A stretch of 64,000 nt of DNA, from the NCBI GenBank assembly GCA_963719805.1, contig CAVRDF010000008.1, positions 248,001 to 312,000 of the forward strand, read 5' to 3'. Below, piece by piece: positions 1 through 9,084 of this stretch. The DNA is from JAMXLO01 sp963719805. Lineage in GTDB: Bacteria; Pseudomonadota; Alphaproteobacteria; Acetobacterales; Acetobacteraceae. The stretch's first letter is position 1. Each line of letters opens with the position of its first letter. Below the pieces are notes generated by a model. That model saw nothing but the letters and a program-made list of their open reading frames with translations, did no database searches and was not told where the DNA came from. The translations under genes were made by a program, and so were the position numbers.

Positions 1-126
1 CGGATGTTCCGCGCCATTCAATACAGATCCAAGTTGGGCAAACGCGTCCGTCGTGGATGCCGCCAGCAGCAGCAACAACAGTAGACTGCGCAGCATTGCG
101 CGCGAGACCGGCAGGGCTCGCGCCAT
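1..126 (-). CDS. lptD: LptD (OstA) N-terminus, partial
   Basis: Only the first 42 codons lie in the window; the gene runs off the left edge. The start codon sits 2 bases after the lptG stop, so it is translationally linked to lptG. The peptide has a classic Sec signal: a basic start, a run of seven leucines (about residues 15-21) and a likely cleavage after Ala-Phe-Ala near residue 30. No family domain is visible. In alphaproteobacteria lptF-lptG is normally followed by lptD, the outer-membrane LPS insertion barrel, and then surA. The name therefore rests on gene order plus the signal peptide; another exported protein such as SurA cannot be excluded. Confidence 0.6.
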   Translation of the reverse strand, partial: MARALPVSRAMLRSLLLLLLLAASTTDAFAQLGSVLNGAEHP

Positions 127-128
127 AT

Positions 129-1241
129 TCAGCCGTCTTCCGTGTGCAACAGCAACGCGACCGCCAACATGAGTCCCGATGCTGTGGGGGCCCAGGCGGC
201 CAGCTCAACTGGAAGCGCGCCAGACTGGCCGAATTCCTCCGCCATCTTGGAAACCATGAACAAGACGAATCCCGCAGCGATGCCGCTACCGATCATTTTC
301 GCAACCCCACCTCGACGCGCCGGCCGCATGGAGAACCCCGCGGAAACCAATGCCATTGTGCCGGTCAGCAGCGGCAACGCCAGCAACGTCTGGTAGTGCA
401 GTCGATGGCGGATCGACGAGAAACCCGAACGATCCAGCAGATCGATAAATCCAGGCAGCGCCCAGAACGACAATGTGTCAGGCGAGGCAAAGCTTTCCTC
501 AACGCGCTGCACTGTCAGGTCCGTCGGCAGCTTCATGGCGATCGGTGCCTCGGGCATATGCTCCGGCTGGATGACCCGCGCATTCTGCAAGTGCCACGCA
601 CCTGACTCGAGTGTAGCCTGGGTAGCTTCCACCCGATTCAGCAACCGGTCACGCTCGTCCAGACGGAACACGCTTACTTCGTTCGCGACAAGCCGCTTCC
701 CGTGTAGCTGCACCGCGTGAGCATGAATGATGTCGACACCTTGTGGCGTCAGCACGCGGTCCGACTGGCGCAGCCAAAGCTGACCACCGGTCAGCGCCAA
801 GGGACCGCCGCCAACCTGAAGATACGTGTTCTCCAGCGTCTCGGCTCGCGCGAACATCACCGACGATACCGGACTGACCCCGGCCGTCCCGATTATACCG
901 AGCAGCATGGCGCAGAACGTCGGTGCGGTCAGGAATTCCCAGGCGGATACGCCCGAAGCACGTGCCACGATCAGTTCGGACGAGCGCGTGAGACGCCAAA
1001 AACAAAGAATGCCACCCAGCAACACGGCGAACGGCACTATCTGCATGGCGATATACGGCAGCCGCAGCGCAGCGATCTCGCTGACCAGACCGAATGTGGC
1101 GTCCGGCTTGGTGACCGCGCGTCGCAGCAGCTCGATATAGTCGAACATTGCGACCAGGCCCGACAGCGCGAGCAGCATGGCGATCACCGCGCCGGCAAAC
1201 TGCTTCGAGATGTAAACCGATAGAGTGAGCGGGGGGGCCAT
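129..1241 (-). CDS. lptG: LPS export ABC transporter permease LptG
   Basis: LptG is one of the two inner-membrane permease subunits of the LptB2FGC machine, which extracts lipopolysaccharide from the inner membrane and passes it to the periplasmic bridge. The 370-residue protein fits the YjgP/YjgQ family. Membrane helices lie near residues 15-35, 60-80 and 95-120, followed by a periplasmic beta-jellyroll region (about 130-265) and three C-terminal helices (about 285-305, 320-340, 348-366). The cytoplasmic coupling region after helix 2 holds the 'RSSELIVARASGVS' stretch typical of the family. The gene follows lptF by 4 bases and precedes the lptD start by 2. LptB and LptC are not in the window. 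Confidence 0.92.
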   Translation of the reverse strand: MAPPLTLSVYISKQFAGAVIAMLLALSGLVAMFDYIELLRRAVTKPDATFGLVSEIAALRLPYIAMQIVPFAVLLGGILCFWRLTRSSELIVARASGVSAWEFLTAPTFCAMLLGIIGTAGVSPVSSVMFARAETLENTYLQVGGGPLALTGGQLWLRQSDRVLTPQGVDIIHAHAVQLHGKRLVANEVSVFRLDERDRLLNRVEATQATLESGAWHLQNARVIQPEHMPEAPIAMKLPTDLTVQRVEESFASPDTLSFWALPGFIDLLDRSGFSSIRHRLHYQTLLALPLLTGTMALVSAGFSMRPARRGGVAKMIGSGIAAGFVLFMVSKMAEEFGQSGALPVELAAWAPTASGLMLAVALLLHTEDG

Positions 1242-1245
1242 GCGT

Positions 1246-2359
1246 TCAGGCAGCGCGCGGTTGGAAACGTGCCAAAGTCAGCTGCGGACCCAGCAGGAGC
1301 CATCCGCAGATCAGGCCAGGCAATATCGCGTGCAGCCAGACCAGGGGCAGCATCGCGCTGTTGCTTGCGGCCAGATTGCCAAATGCGAGCCCGCCGGCGA
1401 GCAATACGACCATGGCCATCACCGCAACAAACGGACGCAGGAAACTGCCGTGACGGCGGAATGTGCCGCTCAGCACGGATAATAAGCCGACAAACGCATA
1501 GGACAGTGCTGTCAGCGGCTGCGACAGCCGTTTGTGTCCCTCGGCGCGCCACTTTGGAACGTCGCGTGGAAAGATCGGATGCGGGTCGAGCAATTCCCCA
1601 AGCGACATCTCGGTCATATCGCGCAGACGCTCGTCGTTCTTGGGCCCCTTGTCGGTCAGGTCGATCAGGTTCTGCCCGAACGTCAGGTACATTCAGCCGG
1701 CCGGTCTGCCGATCGATCTCCTCCCGGCTGCCGTTGTTCAGCAGCACACGCGGGCCGTCCGGCCCCTCCACCAGGCGGCCTCGCTCCGCCAGGATCGTCG
1801 CATGCGCGTTCTTGTCGCGCGCGTCGTCAACCAGAATGCCGCGCAGCGTACCGTCCGGATCGCGGGAGCGCACATAGACAGTCAGATTTTCGGAAACCGC
1901 AGTGAACACCCCTTCCTGCAACAGGAAGGCGGCGACCCGATTGCGAATCTCCCACTGGAATTGCCGGAACGATGCAAGGCTGGCCGGTACCAGCCACAGG
2001 TTCAGTGCATAGCAAGCGGCGACGACGACCAAGGCGAGAGTGATCGCTGGACGGGACAGAGCGAATGGCGACAATCCTGCCGCTCGCATCACCGTGATCT
2101 CGCGGTCGCCCGACAGGCGCTGATAAATGAACTGTACGACAACGAAGGTCGTGATCGGCAGAATGATCACGACAAAGCTGGGAATCAGTAGCCCGGTCAG
2201 TTGCAGGAACGACCCAAGCGACAGTCCGTGGTTCACCACAAGTTCGATAAAGCGCAACGATTGCACTAGCCACACAAGCGCGGTGAGCCCACCAGTGACG
2301 GCAATCAGCGCGAATGCGAGCTGCTTGAAGATATAGCGGTCGAGCCGCGAAATCAGCAT
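1246..2359 (-). CDS. lptF: LPS export ABC transporter permease LptF (frameshifted as given)
   Basis: LptF pairs with LptG in the LPS exporter. The N-terminal part (Met-Leu-Ile-Ser-Arg-Leu-Asp-Arg-Tyr-Ile onward) has the first membrane helices and the 'DREITVMRAAGLSP' coupling segment. The C-terminal part, including the last three helices and 'SYAFVGLLSVLSGTF', continues in another frame. The break is at 1686-1690. Removing one C of the coding-strand GTACC restores Arg-Leu-Asn-Val-Leu-Thr-Phe, the normal family sequence, and gives 370 residues. The total length is 3n+1, which fits one inserted base. An in-frame ATG also exists at 2371; I prefer 2359 because family members start close to 'SRLDRYI'. 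The gap 2372-2587 upstream shows no gene and should hold the promoter. Confidence 0.85.
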
Positions 2360-2587
2360 GCCTAAGCGCATTCGACGAGTTCGATCCCCTGCGTGGCGAC
2401 AGCAGGCTTTGTGCTTCAGTCAGGAGGGCGATGCAAGCTCACGCAGGCACCTGAAATGCCACGCATTTCCGCGAAACCGGCAGAACTGCGCCCCCGGCCG
2501 CCGAGGCAACTGGCGGGACAGCGTAACTTGGCACAAATCGTCACCTGGTTGGCGGAGCGACAGAGATACCAATGCGGTCCAGAACGA

Positions 2588-3709
2588 TTATCGGCTTGAC
2601 GCGGCCGATGTGATCCGCGCATCGCAACGGGTGGCTGCGGCCGCCCACCGCAGGATCCAGGGACAGGCGCGGCCGACCGCCACCAGCCAGCGCTGGAAAC
2701 CAGGCCGCAGGGCCATCCTCTGGATCGGCATCGCCAATCGCATCTGCCGCCACATCAGGGCGCTGTTACGCCGATGGTACAATGCGGCGTCTGCGCCGTG
2801 GCGCAGCCAGCAGTGCGCGGCGTGCATCCCGCTTGCCAGCGCGAGCGCGACACCGTCGCCGGTGAACGACGGGATCACAGCCGCCTGGTCACCCAACCGG
2901 AACAATCCGGGCGGATCGTAGCGAAGCGGCGTGTGCACGAAGCCGTATGGCAGATTGGCGACCGCGAGCGGTCGCGGCAACAATGCCCGCGCGCCCGCCA
3001 GTCGTCCGGCAAGGTGTGGCGATTCGCTGGTCAGCGAAGCGAGCAATCCGTCCCAGCCTCCCACCGCCGCGAGACGCACGCGTGGCACCAGCGCGCACAG
3101 CACGGCCGCATCAGCTTCGACCAGTTGCAGCCCGGCATAGCCACCGGCGATCAACACCAACTCCACATGGTCGCGCAATGCAGCGATCTGGATGGCGTCG
3201 AGCGCGAAATACATCTTCAGTCCGACGAGACCGGTATCGGCCGCATCGCGCGTTGCCCCGCGCAAATCGTGTTTGCCGGTGGCAAGGAATACGGCATCCG
3301 TCTCGATCGTATCCAGGCCGGTGCAACGCACCCTCAATGTGCCGGCATGACGCTCGATGCCGCGCACGCTGTGACCGTGCATCACAACAGCGCCGATCGA
3401 TGCGGCGTGCCGCAGCAGCGCCGCATCCAATGCGCGCCGCGTGACGCCGAATGCCGCAAACGGCAGCCGCGTCGTTGCCTGGTTTAGGCCATGCACAAGG
3501 CGCAACGAACCAATCGGGGCCGCATCCGGCATGGCGACGCCCAAGGTACGCAGCGTCCCCATCGCTTCGCCGCTGAGGAAGTCGCCGCACACCTTGTCGG
3601 CCGGTCCCGCAGTCCGCTCGATCAGCGTCACGCGGCGGCCTGCTTGCGCAAGCACAATGGCAGCCGCGGCGCCGGCCGGCCCTCCGCCGATGATCAGCGG
3701 GGCATGCAA
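2588..3709 (-). CDS. FAD-dependent oxidoreductase (geranylgeranyl-reductase-like)
   Basis: A flavoprotein of the geranylgeranyl reductase / PHBH-like superfamily. The N-terminus has the dinucleotide-binding loop GGGPAG (residues 8-13) followed by a beta strand ending in Glu-31. 'DKVCGDFLSGEA' (about 38-49) matches the conserved Cys-Gly motif of this group. 'FRLGDQAAVIPSFTGDGVALAL' near residues 260-280 is the second FAD motif (GD). The start overlaps the 3' end of the methyltransferase gene by 16 bases, so the two are co-translated. The neighbours are a type III PKS and a SAM methyltransferase, so it probably oxidises or reduces the polyketide or its lipid tail. The exact reaction cannot be read from sequence. 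Confidence 0.8.
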   Translation of the reverse strand: MHAPLIIGGGPAGAAAAIVLAQAGRRVTLIERTAGPADKVCGDFLSGEAMGTLRTLGVAMPDAAPIGSLRLVHGLNQATTRLPFAAFGVTRRALDAALLRHAASIGAVVMHGHSVRGIERHAGTLRVRCTGLDTIETDAVFLATGKHDLRGATRDAADTGLVGLKMYFALDAIQIAALRDHVELVLIAGGYAGLQLVEADAAVLCALVPRVRLAAVGGWDGLLASLTSESPHLAGRLAGARALLPRPLAVANLPYGFVHTPLRYDPPGLFRLGDQAAVIPSFTGDGVALALASGMHAAHCWLRHGADAALYHRRNSALMWRQMRLAMPIQRMALRPGFQRWLVAVGRACPWILRWAAAATRCDARITSAASSR

Positions 3710-4359
3710 TGTCGGGCTACGCAGATGCGGAACGGCATATGCCAGTCGATCGACACATCGTTTTCACGAAGTCCCGCCGTCTGTATCAGTTGTCGCCAAT
3801 CGGCGGTGACGAAGCTGCGCGCAATCGAAATTCGTCCGTCGCTGAGCACGAAGTGATGCCAGCGCATGGCCCAGGCGAGCAGGCCAAAACCGTAATAGGG
3901 GAACCAATGCCGGTGCAGATCGCCGATGAACCAGCCACGCCGTGCGTGTGCCTCCATCCAGCGGATGAACTGCACGATCTGCTGGTTGGTGAGGTGATGG
4001 GTGAACTGCGAGCTGATGATGAAATCGAACGATTCCCCCGCATCGATGGCAAACACGTCGCCCGTGCGGAATTCGATTGCAGACTGTGTCGCGGCGCGCG
4101 CGGCACGAGTGGCCCAGGGATTGAGGTCGATACCCTGCAACGTTGCCGCAATGCCGCGGCGCTCCGCCCAGCGATCGATGCGCCGTAACGCATCACCCTG
4201 GCCGCAGGCAACGTCGAGCAGCGAAAAGGCGCGCATCTGGCCGGCCTCATGCTCGAGCCAGCGCAGCATCGGACGATGGGTCAATGTCGCGCTATTGACC
4301 CGCGCGAGATCGCCCAGGCAGCGGCTGTAGTCGTCGAAGTCCACGCAGTCGGTATCCAT
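3694..4359 (-). CDS. class I SAM-dependent methyltransferase
   Basis: A 221-residue Rossmann methyltransferase. Motif I is 'LLDVACGQGDALRRID' (about residues 46-61), followed by the acidic end of strand 2 in 'GIDLNPWA' and motif IV near 'FDFIISSQFTHHL'. There is no signal peptide or membrane helix. It sits 33 bases after the type III PKS gene and overlaps the flavoprotein gene. In this arrangement it is most likely an O- or C-methyltransferase acting on the phenolic or pyrone product, by analogy with other PKS-methyltransferase pairs. The substrate is inferred from context only. Confidence 0.8.
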   Translation of the reverse strand: MDTDCVDFDDYSRCLGDLARVNSATLTHRPMLRWLEHEAGQMRAFSLLDVACGQGDALRRIDRWAERRGIAATLQGIDLNPWATRAARAATQSAIEFRTGDVFAIDAGESFDFIISSQFTHHLTNQQIVQFIRWMEAHARRGWFIGDLHRHWFPYYGFGLLAWAMRWHHFVLSDGRISIARSFVTADWRQLIQTAGLRENDVSIDWHMPFRICVARHCMPR

Positions 4360-4392
4360 CCGCTCGTCCGCAGTACTGCGTGCAGCGAGAAC

Positions 4393-5475
4393 TCATGGCC
4401 GGTTGAAGGCAAAGGTTTCCACTGTCAGTCCCGGACCGAATGCCATTGCCATTCCGTCGCCGGTCGCCTGGGCCGAACGCAGGATGCGATCCAGCACGAA
4501 TATCAGTGTGGCCGACGACATATTGCCGAAACCCCGCAACACCTCACGCGACTGACGCAGTGAATCCGGTGGCAGGCTCAATCCGTGCTGTACGGCATCC
4601 AGGATAGACCGGCCTCCGGCATGCACCGCCCAGAGCGCGATGTCCTGCACCGTTCGGTTGCCGAGCAGTGCAGCACCGTTCTCCCGCAGCCAGCGGCGGA
4701 TGCGGCCGGGAACCTGACCGGACAGATGCATGGTGAAGCCCTGATCGCCTATGTCCCATGTGATCAGCTCGGCGCTGCGCGGAATCACCGTGGCATGAAA
4801 CCGGTCGAGCGACAGTCCGTATGGTTCGGCAGACACCAGGCATGCACCACAGCCGTCGCCGAACAACAGGAAGCTCAGCATCTTCTCAAGTTCCCACTGC
4901 TCCTGCAAATGCAGGCTGGACAGTTCCAGGTTCACCACCAGGACTTTCGCCTCGGCTTCCGATCGCACGATGTGGCGAGCCAGTTTCAACGCATTGACGG
5001 CTGCGAAGCAGCCCATGAAGCCCACCACAGTGCGCTCCACGGACGGTGCAAGGCCAATGTCCTGCATGATGTGGAAATCGAGCCCTGGCGCGGTGAAGCC
5101 GGTGCAGCTTGCCACGACCAGATGGGTGATCGTGCTGCGTTCCCGCTCGATATCGAGTGTCGCGATTGCCTGGTGCACCAGCGCCATCGCGGCATCCTGA
5201 TAAAGTGCCATGCGCGCGCCAGTCGTCGGGAAGCTGCCGCGCCGCCAAAAGCCGCCGCTGTCGAGAACGTGATCGCGTGGCTTTGGTCCCGGGGCAAAGA
5301 AGGAAAATCTGTGCTCGATATCGGCAAGATCCGCCATCCGCTCGAACAACGCCCGGCTGCGCGAGTCGGCGAGCGCGCCACGCGCGAAATCGACGAACTC
5401 GCTATGGATATCGTGCGGCGGCACCGCGGTTCCAATCCGGTTTAGCCAAGCCAGTGTCACTTGGGTTCCTCGCAT
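4393..5475 (-). CDS. type III polyketide synthase (chalcone/alkylresorcinol synthase family)
   Basis: The enzyme extends an acyl-CoA starter with malonyl-CoA units and cyclises the chain to a pyrone or phenolic lipid. The complete catalytic triad is visible: Cys156 in 'GFMGCFAAVNAL', His285 in 'WAVHAGGRS' and Asn318 in 'GFGNMSSA'. The C-terminal loop 'AFGPGLTVE' is the family GFGPG signature. With ATG at 5475 the protein has 360 residues, the usual length. The open frame continues to a TTG at 5565, but a perfect 10-bp hairpin (5524-5549) fills that region, so the longer start is unlikely. The gene leads a probable operon with the methyltransferase and FAD oxidoreductase downstream. The starter unit is not predictable. 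Confidence 0.9.
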   Translation of the reverse strand: MRGTQVTLAWLNRIGTAVPPHDIHSEFVDFARGALADSRSRALFERMADLADIEHRFSFFAPGPKPRDHVLDSGGFWRRGSFPTTGARMALYQDAAMALVHQAIATLDIERERSTITHLVVASCTGFTAPGLDFHIMQDIGLAPSVERTVVGFMGCFAAVNALKLARHIVRSEAEAKVLVVNLELSSLHLQEQWELEKMLSFLLFGDGCGACLVSAEPYGLSLDRFHATVIPRSAELITWDIGDQGFTMHLSGQVPGRIRRWLRENGAALLGNRTVQDIALWAVHAGGRSILDAVQHGLSLPPDSLRQSREVLRGFGNMSSATLIFVLDRILRSAQATGDGMAMAFGPGLTVETFAFNRP

Positions 5476-5523
5476 CCGCCTCGTCAAAGACAAAGACGCC
5501 GGTAGCCTCAGATCAATTCCCGC

Positions 5524-5549
5524 CGGACCGCAATTCGCCTTGCGGTCCG
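5524..5549. terminator. perfect 10-bp hairpin upstream of the PKS gene
   Basis: CGGACCGCAA (5524-5533) pairs completely with TTGCGGTCCG (5540-5549) around the six-base loop TTCGCC. It lies in the 98-base gap between the molybdopterin oxidoreductase stop (5574) and the PKS start (5475), both on the minus strand. No T-run follows. It could be a terminator or mRNA-stabilising stem after the oxidoreductase gene, or a leader element of the PKS operon. Confidence 0.55.
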
Positions 5550-5573
5550 TTGGTGACGGGGACAAGCGCGGGG

Positions 5574-7868
5574 CTATGCCGTTCGGCGAATTTCGCAGCT
5601 ATACGCGCGGTGCGACGCTGTGCCGCTGATCGGATCCAGCGCGGCGGCACCGATCAACAAGTTGTAGTTGGCTCCATCAGGTCCGAATGGATTGTAACCG
5701 GGCGCGTCAAGTTCAGTGCACGCCTGCCACCAACCATGCTCACCAACCACCACCCTCGGGTCCAGCCGAGCGTTGAAGCGGGCACGCGCTCGGACGCTGC
5801 CGTCGGACGTTTCGATCGAGACCCAGTCGCCATCCGCAATGCCACGCTCGGTTGCAACCTGCGGATGCAGATCGATTTCCGGATATGGCGCATGTTTCCG
5901 CAGGCTGGGCAACGCCCGGTGCTGCGTCTGGCAGAACACCGCGGGCTTCGCGCATGTCAGCACCAGCGGGAAGCGATCGGTGGGCTCCATCGGTAGCGCA
6001 TCGAAGTCAGGCAGCGGCGCCTGTCCATGATCCAGAAAGGTCTGCGAATAAAGTTCGATCTTGCGCGATGGCGTGGCAAAGCCGGTCTGCTGATACTTGC
6101 GATAGCGCGTGTGCAACGGCACGCGCAGCCCCTGTGGCGATCCGCTCAAGTCGTCCAGGGTGACCCCTGACGGTGCCAGTTGCTGGCGATAGGCCGCGGC
6201 GATGTCACCCTCCCAGAACTGCTTACCCAACCCCAGCCGGTCCGCCAGATCGAATACGATGCGGGTATCCGGCCGCGTTTCACCCAGCGGCTGCACAACG
6301 GGTTGGCGGTACTGGATAAGCGATTGCGCTTCGGCGGAAATCTCGAAGCCGAATTTCAGAGCGTCGCGCTCGAAGCAAGAGGCGACCGGCAACACCACGT
6401 CGGCGAGTTCCGCTGTCGGCGTCATGAACATGTCGCAGTGCGCATAGAAGTCCAGCTTCGCGAGCGCTTCACGCCCATGCGCGCTGTCCGCATGCGCCAG
6501 CAGCATGTTCGAGCCGAAACCGAGCAGCCCACGTACCGGATAAGGCTTGCCCTCGAGGATCGCCTGATAGAGTTCACGCGTGGTGACATTGCCCGATAAT
6601 GCCGGCCCCAGCGGACGCTCTGCCAGCCCCAATACTGGAGCCATCCGCTTCACGGCCGGCAGATCCTCCCCGGTGATCGAGGCAGAAGCAGGCACCGGCA
6701 ACAGCACGTTGCCGCCTTGCGCATCGAAACAGCCGGTGAGCGCGTACAACAGCGACATGGCGCGCGCGGTCTGCGTGACATTGGCCTGTTGTTCGTGACC
6801 GCTCCACGCGTAATAGGAAACCGGACGCGCCTGCCAGATCAGCCGCGCCGTCTCGTGCAGTTGCGCACGCGGCACCCAGCAAGTCGCCTCGACATGTTCC
6901 GGCGAATAGCGACTGCACAGCCGTGTATAAAGTTCGAACACCGGATGGCACACCACGCCGTCCACGACGTATTCGCCTTCCAGCGCGAAGTTGCGGGGAT
7001 CGCCATCGCTGCCGACTGCGCAGTTGGCGATACTGTCCCAGGCAAGCTCCAGCACGCGCCCGGTGTCGGAGCGCACCAGCATTGGACCATTGCTCCAGGT
7101 CCGGATGAAATCGCGGTCGTACCAGCCGTGCTCGATCATGAGGTTGGCAAGGCCGAGCGCGAGAGCACCGTCTGTGCCGGGCCGCACACGCAGCCAGACA
7201 TCGGCTTTGTTGGCGAGGCCAACATGGCGCGGATCGATGACGATCAGCTTCATGCCACGCTTCAGGGCGGCCATCGTCGCGGTCGCATGGGTCAGGCGCG
7301 AATAGCTTGGATTATAGCCCCACAGGATCAGGCAGCCACTGTTGCCGATATCGGCCATCGCACCGCCGCCGCCGCCGGTTGCCACGCCGGCAACGCCATA
7401 GGTGTACCGCGTCGCTCCGGCACGGCCCCAGCCGCAAAGATCCAGGTTGGATACCGAATTTGGCGTGCCGAACGCGTTCATCAATCGGCGAATAAATGGC
7501 GCCGCATCGCCGATGGCCGTGGTGGACGGCGACGACATGCTGAAGCAGACAGCTTCCGGCCCGCTGTCTTCGGCGATCCGGCGCATGGCCGCGGCTGTCA
7601 GGTCCAGTGCTTCGTCCCAGCCAATCCGCTGCCAGCCAGGATCATCGTCGCCTTTCGGCCGGGTCCGCCGCATCGGATACATCAGCCGTTCATGGCTATA
7701 GACCAACTCGGGCGCCGCCCGGCCCTTCGCGCAAAGCGCCTGGCCGGTCGGATGCGATGGATCAGGTTCCAGACGAACGAACCGCTCATCCTCGACCACG
7801 GCGATCGTGCCGCAGCGGGCGATGCAAAGGCCGCAATAGCCGTGAATGCGCTTGTCCCGGTCGGTCAT
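5574..7868 (-). CDS. molybdopterin oxidoreductase, DMSO reductase family
   Basis: A 764-residue bis-MGD enzyme. The N-terminal 4Fe-4S site is intact: Cys12-x2-Cys15-x3-Cys19 and Cys46 in 'GQALCAKGR'. The family segments 'NLDLCGWGRAG' (a likely molybdenum-ligand Cys, about residue 145) and 'LILWGYNPSYSR' follow, with the C-terminal MGD-binding domain near residues 640-750. No twin-arginine signal precedes the cluster, so the enzyme is predicted to be cytoplasmic. No iron-sulfur or membrane-anchor subunit lies beside it, which suggests a stand-alone or fumarate/thiosulfate-reductase-like catalytic subunit. It sits 98 bases upstream of the PKS gene on the same strand, so co-expression is possible. 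The substrate is unknown. Confidence 0.88.
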   Translation of the reverse strand: MTDRDKRIHGYCGLCIARCGTIAVVEDERFVRLEPDPSHPTGQALCAKGRAAPELVYSHERLMYPMRRTRPKGDDDPGWQRIGWDEALDLTAAAMRRIAEDSGPEAVCFSMSSPSTTAIGDAAPFIRRLMNAFGTPNSVSNLDLCGWGRAGATRYTYGVAGVATGGGGGAMADIGNSGCLILWGYNPSYSRLTHATATMAALKRGMKLIVIDPRHVGLANKADVWLRVRPGTDGALALGLANLMIEHGWYDRDFIRTWSNGPMLVRSDTGRVLELAWDSIANCAVGSDGDPRNFALEGEYVVDGVVCHPVFELYTRLCSRYSPEHVEATCWVPRAQLHETARLIWQARPVSYYAWSGHEQQANVTQTARAMSLLYALTGCFDAQGGNVLLPVPASASITGEDLPAVKRMAPVLGLAERPLGPALSGNVTTRELYQAILEGKPYPVRGLLGFGSNMLLAHADSAHGREALAKLDFYAHCDMFMTPTAELADVVLPVASCFERDALKFGFEISAEAQSLIQYRQPVVQPLGETRPDTRIVFDLADRLGLGKQFWEGDIAAAYRQQLAPSGVTLDDLSGSPQGLRVPLHTRYRKYQQTGFATPSRKIELYSQTFLDHGQAPLPDFDALPMEPTDRFPLVLTCAKPAVFCQTQHRALPSLRKHAPYPEIDLHPQVATERGIADGDWVSIETSDGSVRARARFNARLDPRVVVGEHGWWQACTELDAPGYNPFGPDGANYNLLIGAAALDPISGTASHRAYSCEIRRTA

Positions 7869-7925
7869 GGCAGAGCCGTCGCAAATTCACTGAACGATGA
7901 TCGCCCGCTGCTCGCGGCGCAACCG

Positions 7926-8858
7926 TCAGTGCAACAGCAGTTCCCAGTCCTCGGAAACAATACTCGGTCCGTAGTCGCTTTGCGGCGTGCTGGCGACCAG
8001 GCGAAAGCCGCAGGCGCGATAGATGTTGCGAGCGGCGACCAGCACGTCGTTGGTCCACAGGATAATGCGCCGGTAGCCGCATTCGCGCGCGAACGCGATG
8101 CACTCAGCCACGAGGCGCTGGCCGATGCCCAGGCCGCGCGCCGCCGGTTCCACGATCAGCATCCGCAGCCGCGCGAGTTCGTCGGATTCTTTCACCAGGA
8201 AAACCGAGCCCACGTTCACGCCGTCGCGTTCAGCAATCCAGCAACGCTCGCGCGCCGGATCGTGGCTCGCGAGGAAACCGCCGGCGACGCTCGCCACCAG
8301 CGCCTCGAACCGCGCATCGAAGCCATATTCCTTGGCGTAGAGCGCACCGTGGCGCGAGATCACCCAACCGATATCGCCAGGACGATGCTGCCGCAGCAGC
8401 CACGGCGCGGCGTGGCCGGGATCCAACAGCGCCTCGATCCGACCCATCGCGCCGACCAGGGCGGTCTGCGCCGGTTCCGACAAAGCGCTCAGCCGCGCCG
8501 CGACCTGCTCGCAGGATCGCGCGTCGAGCGGCGCGAAAGCAGCGCGGCCTTGCGCGGTGATGGAGACCATATTCTGGCGGCGATCGGTCACCGATGCCGC
8601 CCGGGCGATCAGGCCGTCACGCTCGAACCCTTGCAGGATACGGCTGAGGTAGCCGGCATCGATGCCGAGTTCGCGCGTCAGGTCGCTCGCGGTGGTATTA
8701 CTGCGCTGGGCGAGCTCGTAGAGCACGCGCGCCTCGGCCAGCGAGAACGGGCTCTCCAGCAGGCTTTCGTCCAGTGCCCCGATCGAGCGCGTGTAGAAGC
8801 GGCTGAACCGCCGGACGGCGGCGACACGCTGGTTAGTAGCTTCGGATGTAGTTGGCAT
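7926..8858 (-). CDS. MarR-family regulator fused to GNAT acetyltransferase
   Basis: The 310-residue protein has two domains. Residues about 10-140 form a MarR winged helix ('ASDLTRELGIDAGYLSRILQ' recognition region, then 'RRQNMVSITAQGRA' wing). Residues about 155-305 form a GNAT acetyltransferase with the acetyl-CoA loop 'ARGLGIGQRLV' and the 'ARNIYRACGFRLV' helix. This fusion is a known architecture, usually annotated as a bifunctional helix-turn-helix / GNAT protein. The MarR part should bind the two TGAC-N3-GTCA palindromes just upstream (8864-8896), implying autoregulation. It is transcribed toward the molybdopterin gene, leaving 57 bases between them. The acetyl acceptor is unknown. Confidence 0.88.
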   Translation of the reverse strand: MPTTSEATNQRVAAVRRFSRFYTRSIGALDESLLESPFSLAEARVLYELAQRSNTTASDLTRELGIDAGYLSRILQGFERDGLIARAASVTDRRQNMVSITAQGRAAFAPLDARSCEQVAARLSALSEPAQTALVGAMGRIEALLDPGHAAPWLLRQHRPGDIGWVISRHGALYAKEYGFDARFEALVASVAGGFLASHDPARERCWIAERDGVNVGSVFLVKESDELARLRMLIVEPAARGLGIGQRLVAECIAFARECGYRRIILWTNDVLVAARNIYRACGFRLVASTPQSDYGPSIVSEDWELLLH

Positions 8859-8863
8859 AACGA

Positions 8864-8896
8864 TGACAAAGTCAGATAATTATTTGACGATGTCAA
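8864..8896. promoter_or_regulatory. two TGAC-N3-GTCA palindromes, candidate MarR operator
   Basis: TGAC-AAA-GTCA (8864-8874) and TTGAC-GAT-GTCAA (8884-8896) share the same half-sites and spacer length. Their centres (8869 and 8890) are 21 bases apart, two helical turns. The proximal copy begins 6 bases upstream of the MarR-GNAT start codon. The distal copy also contains TTGACA, a -35-like hexamer, on the minus strand. Binding there would block transcription initiation and the ribosome site, which suits autorepression by the MarR domain. Confidence 0.65.
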
Positions 8897-9084
8897 GCAA
8901 TCGGCTAACCCACCGTTGGCTCTCGGTCACGCAGCATCGCTTCAATGCAATGTGAGCGAACGCTGTGTAACCAGCCCTATTAGAGCCGCATTTGGTTTCA
9001 ATCTAATGCACATCCGAAGTCCCCTCGGGGCATCGGTCCTGCCTGTTGCAAATTTTATTTTGCCCGATCGACGGAGGTTCACCA

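Noticed and set aside
5476..5565. 30-residue longer N-terminus for the type III PKS
   Set aside because: It would start at TTG and run through a perfect hairpin; 360 residues from ATG 5475 match the family.
6717..8879. A 720-residue antisense open frame
   Set aside because: It runs opposite to the molybdopterin oxidoreductase and MarR-GNAT genes, which have full family motifs; GC-rich DNA gives long spurious frames.
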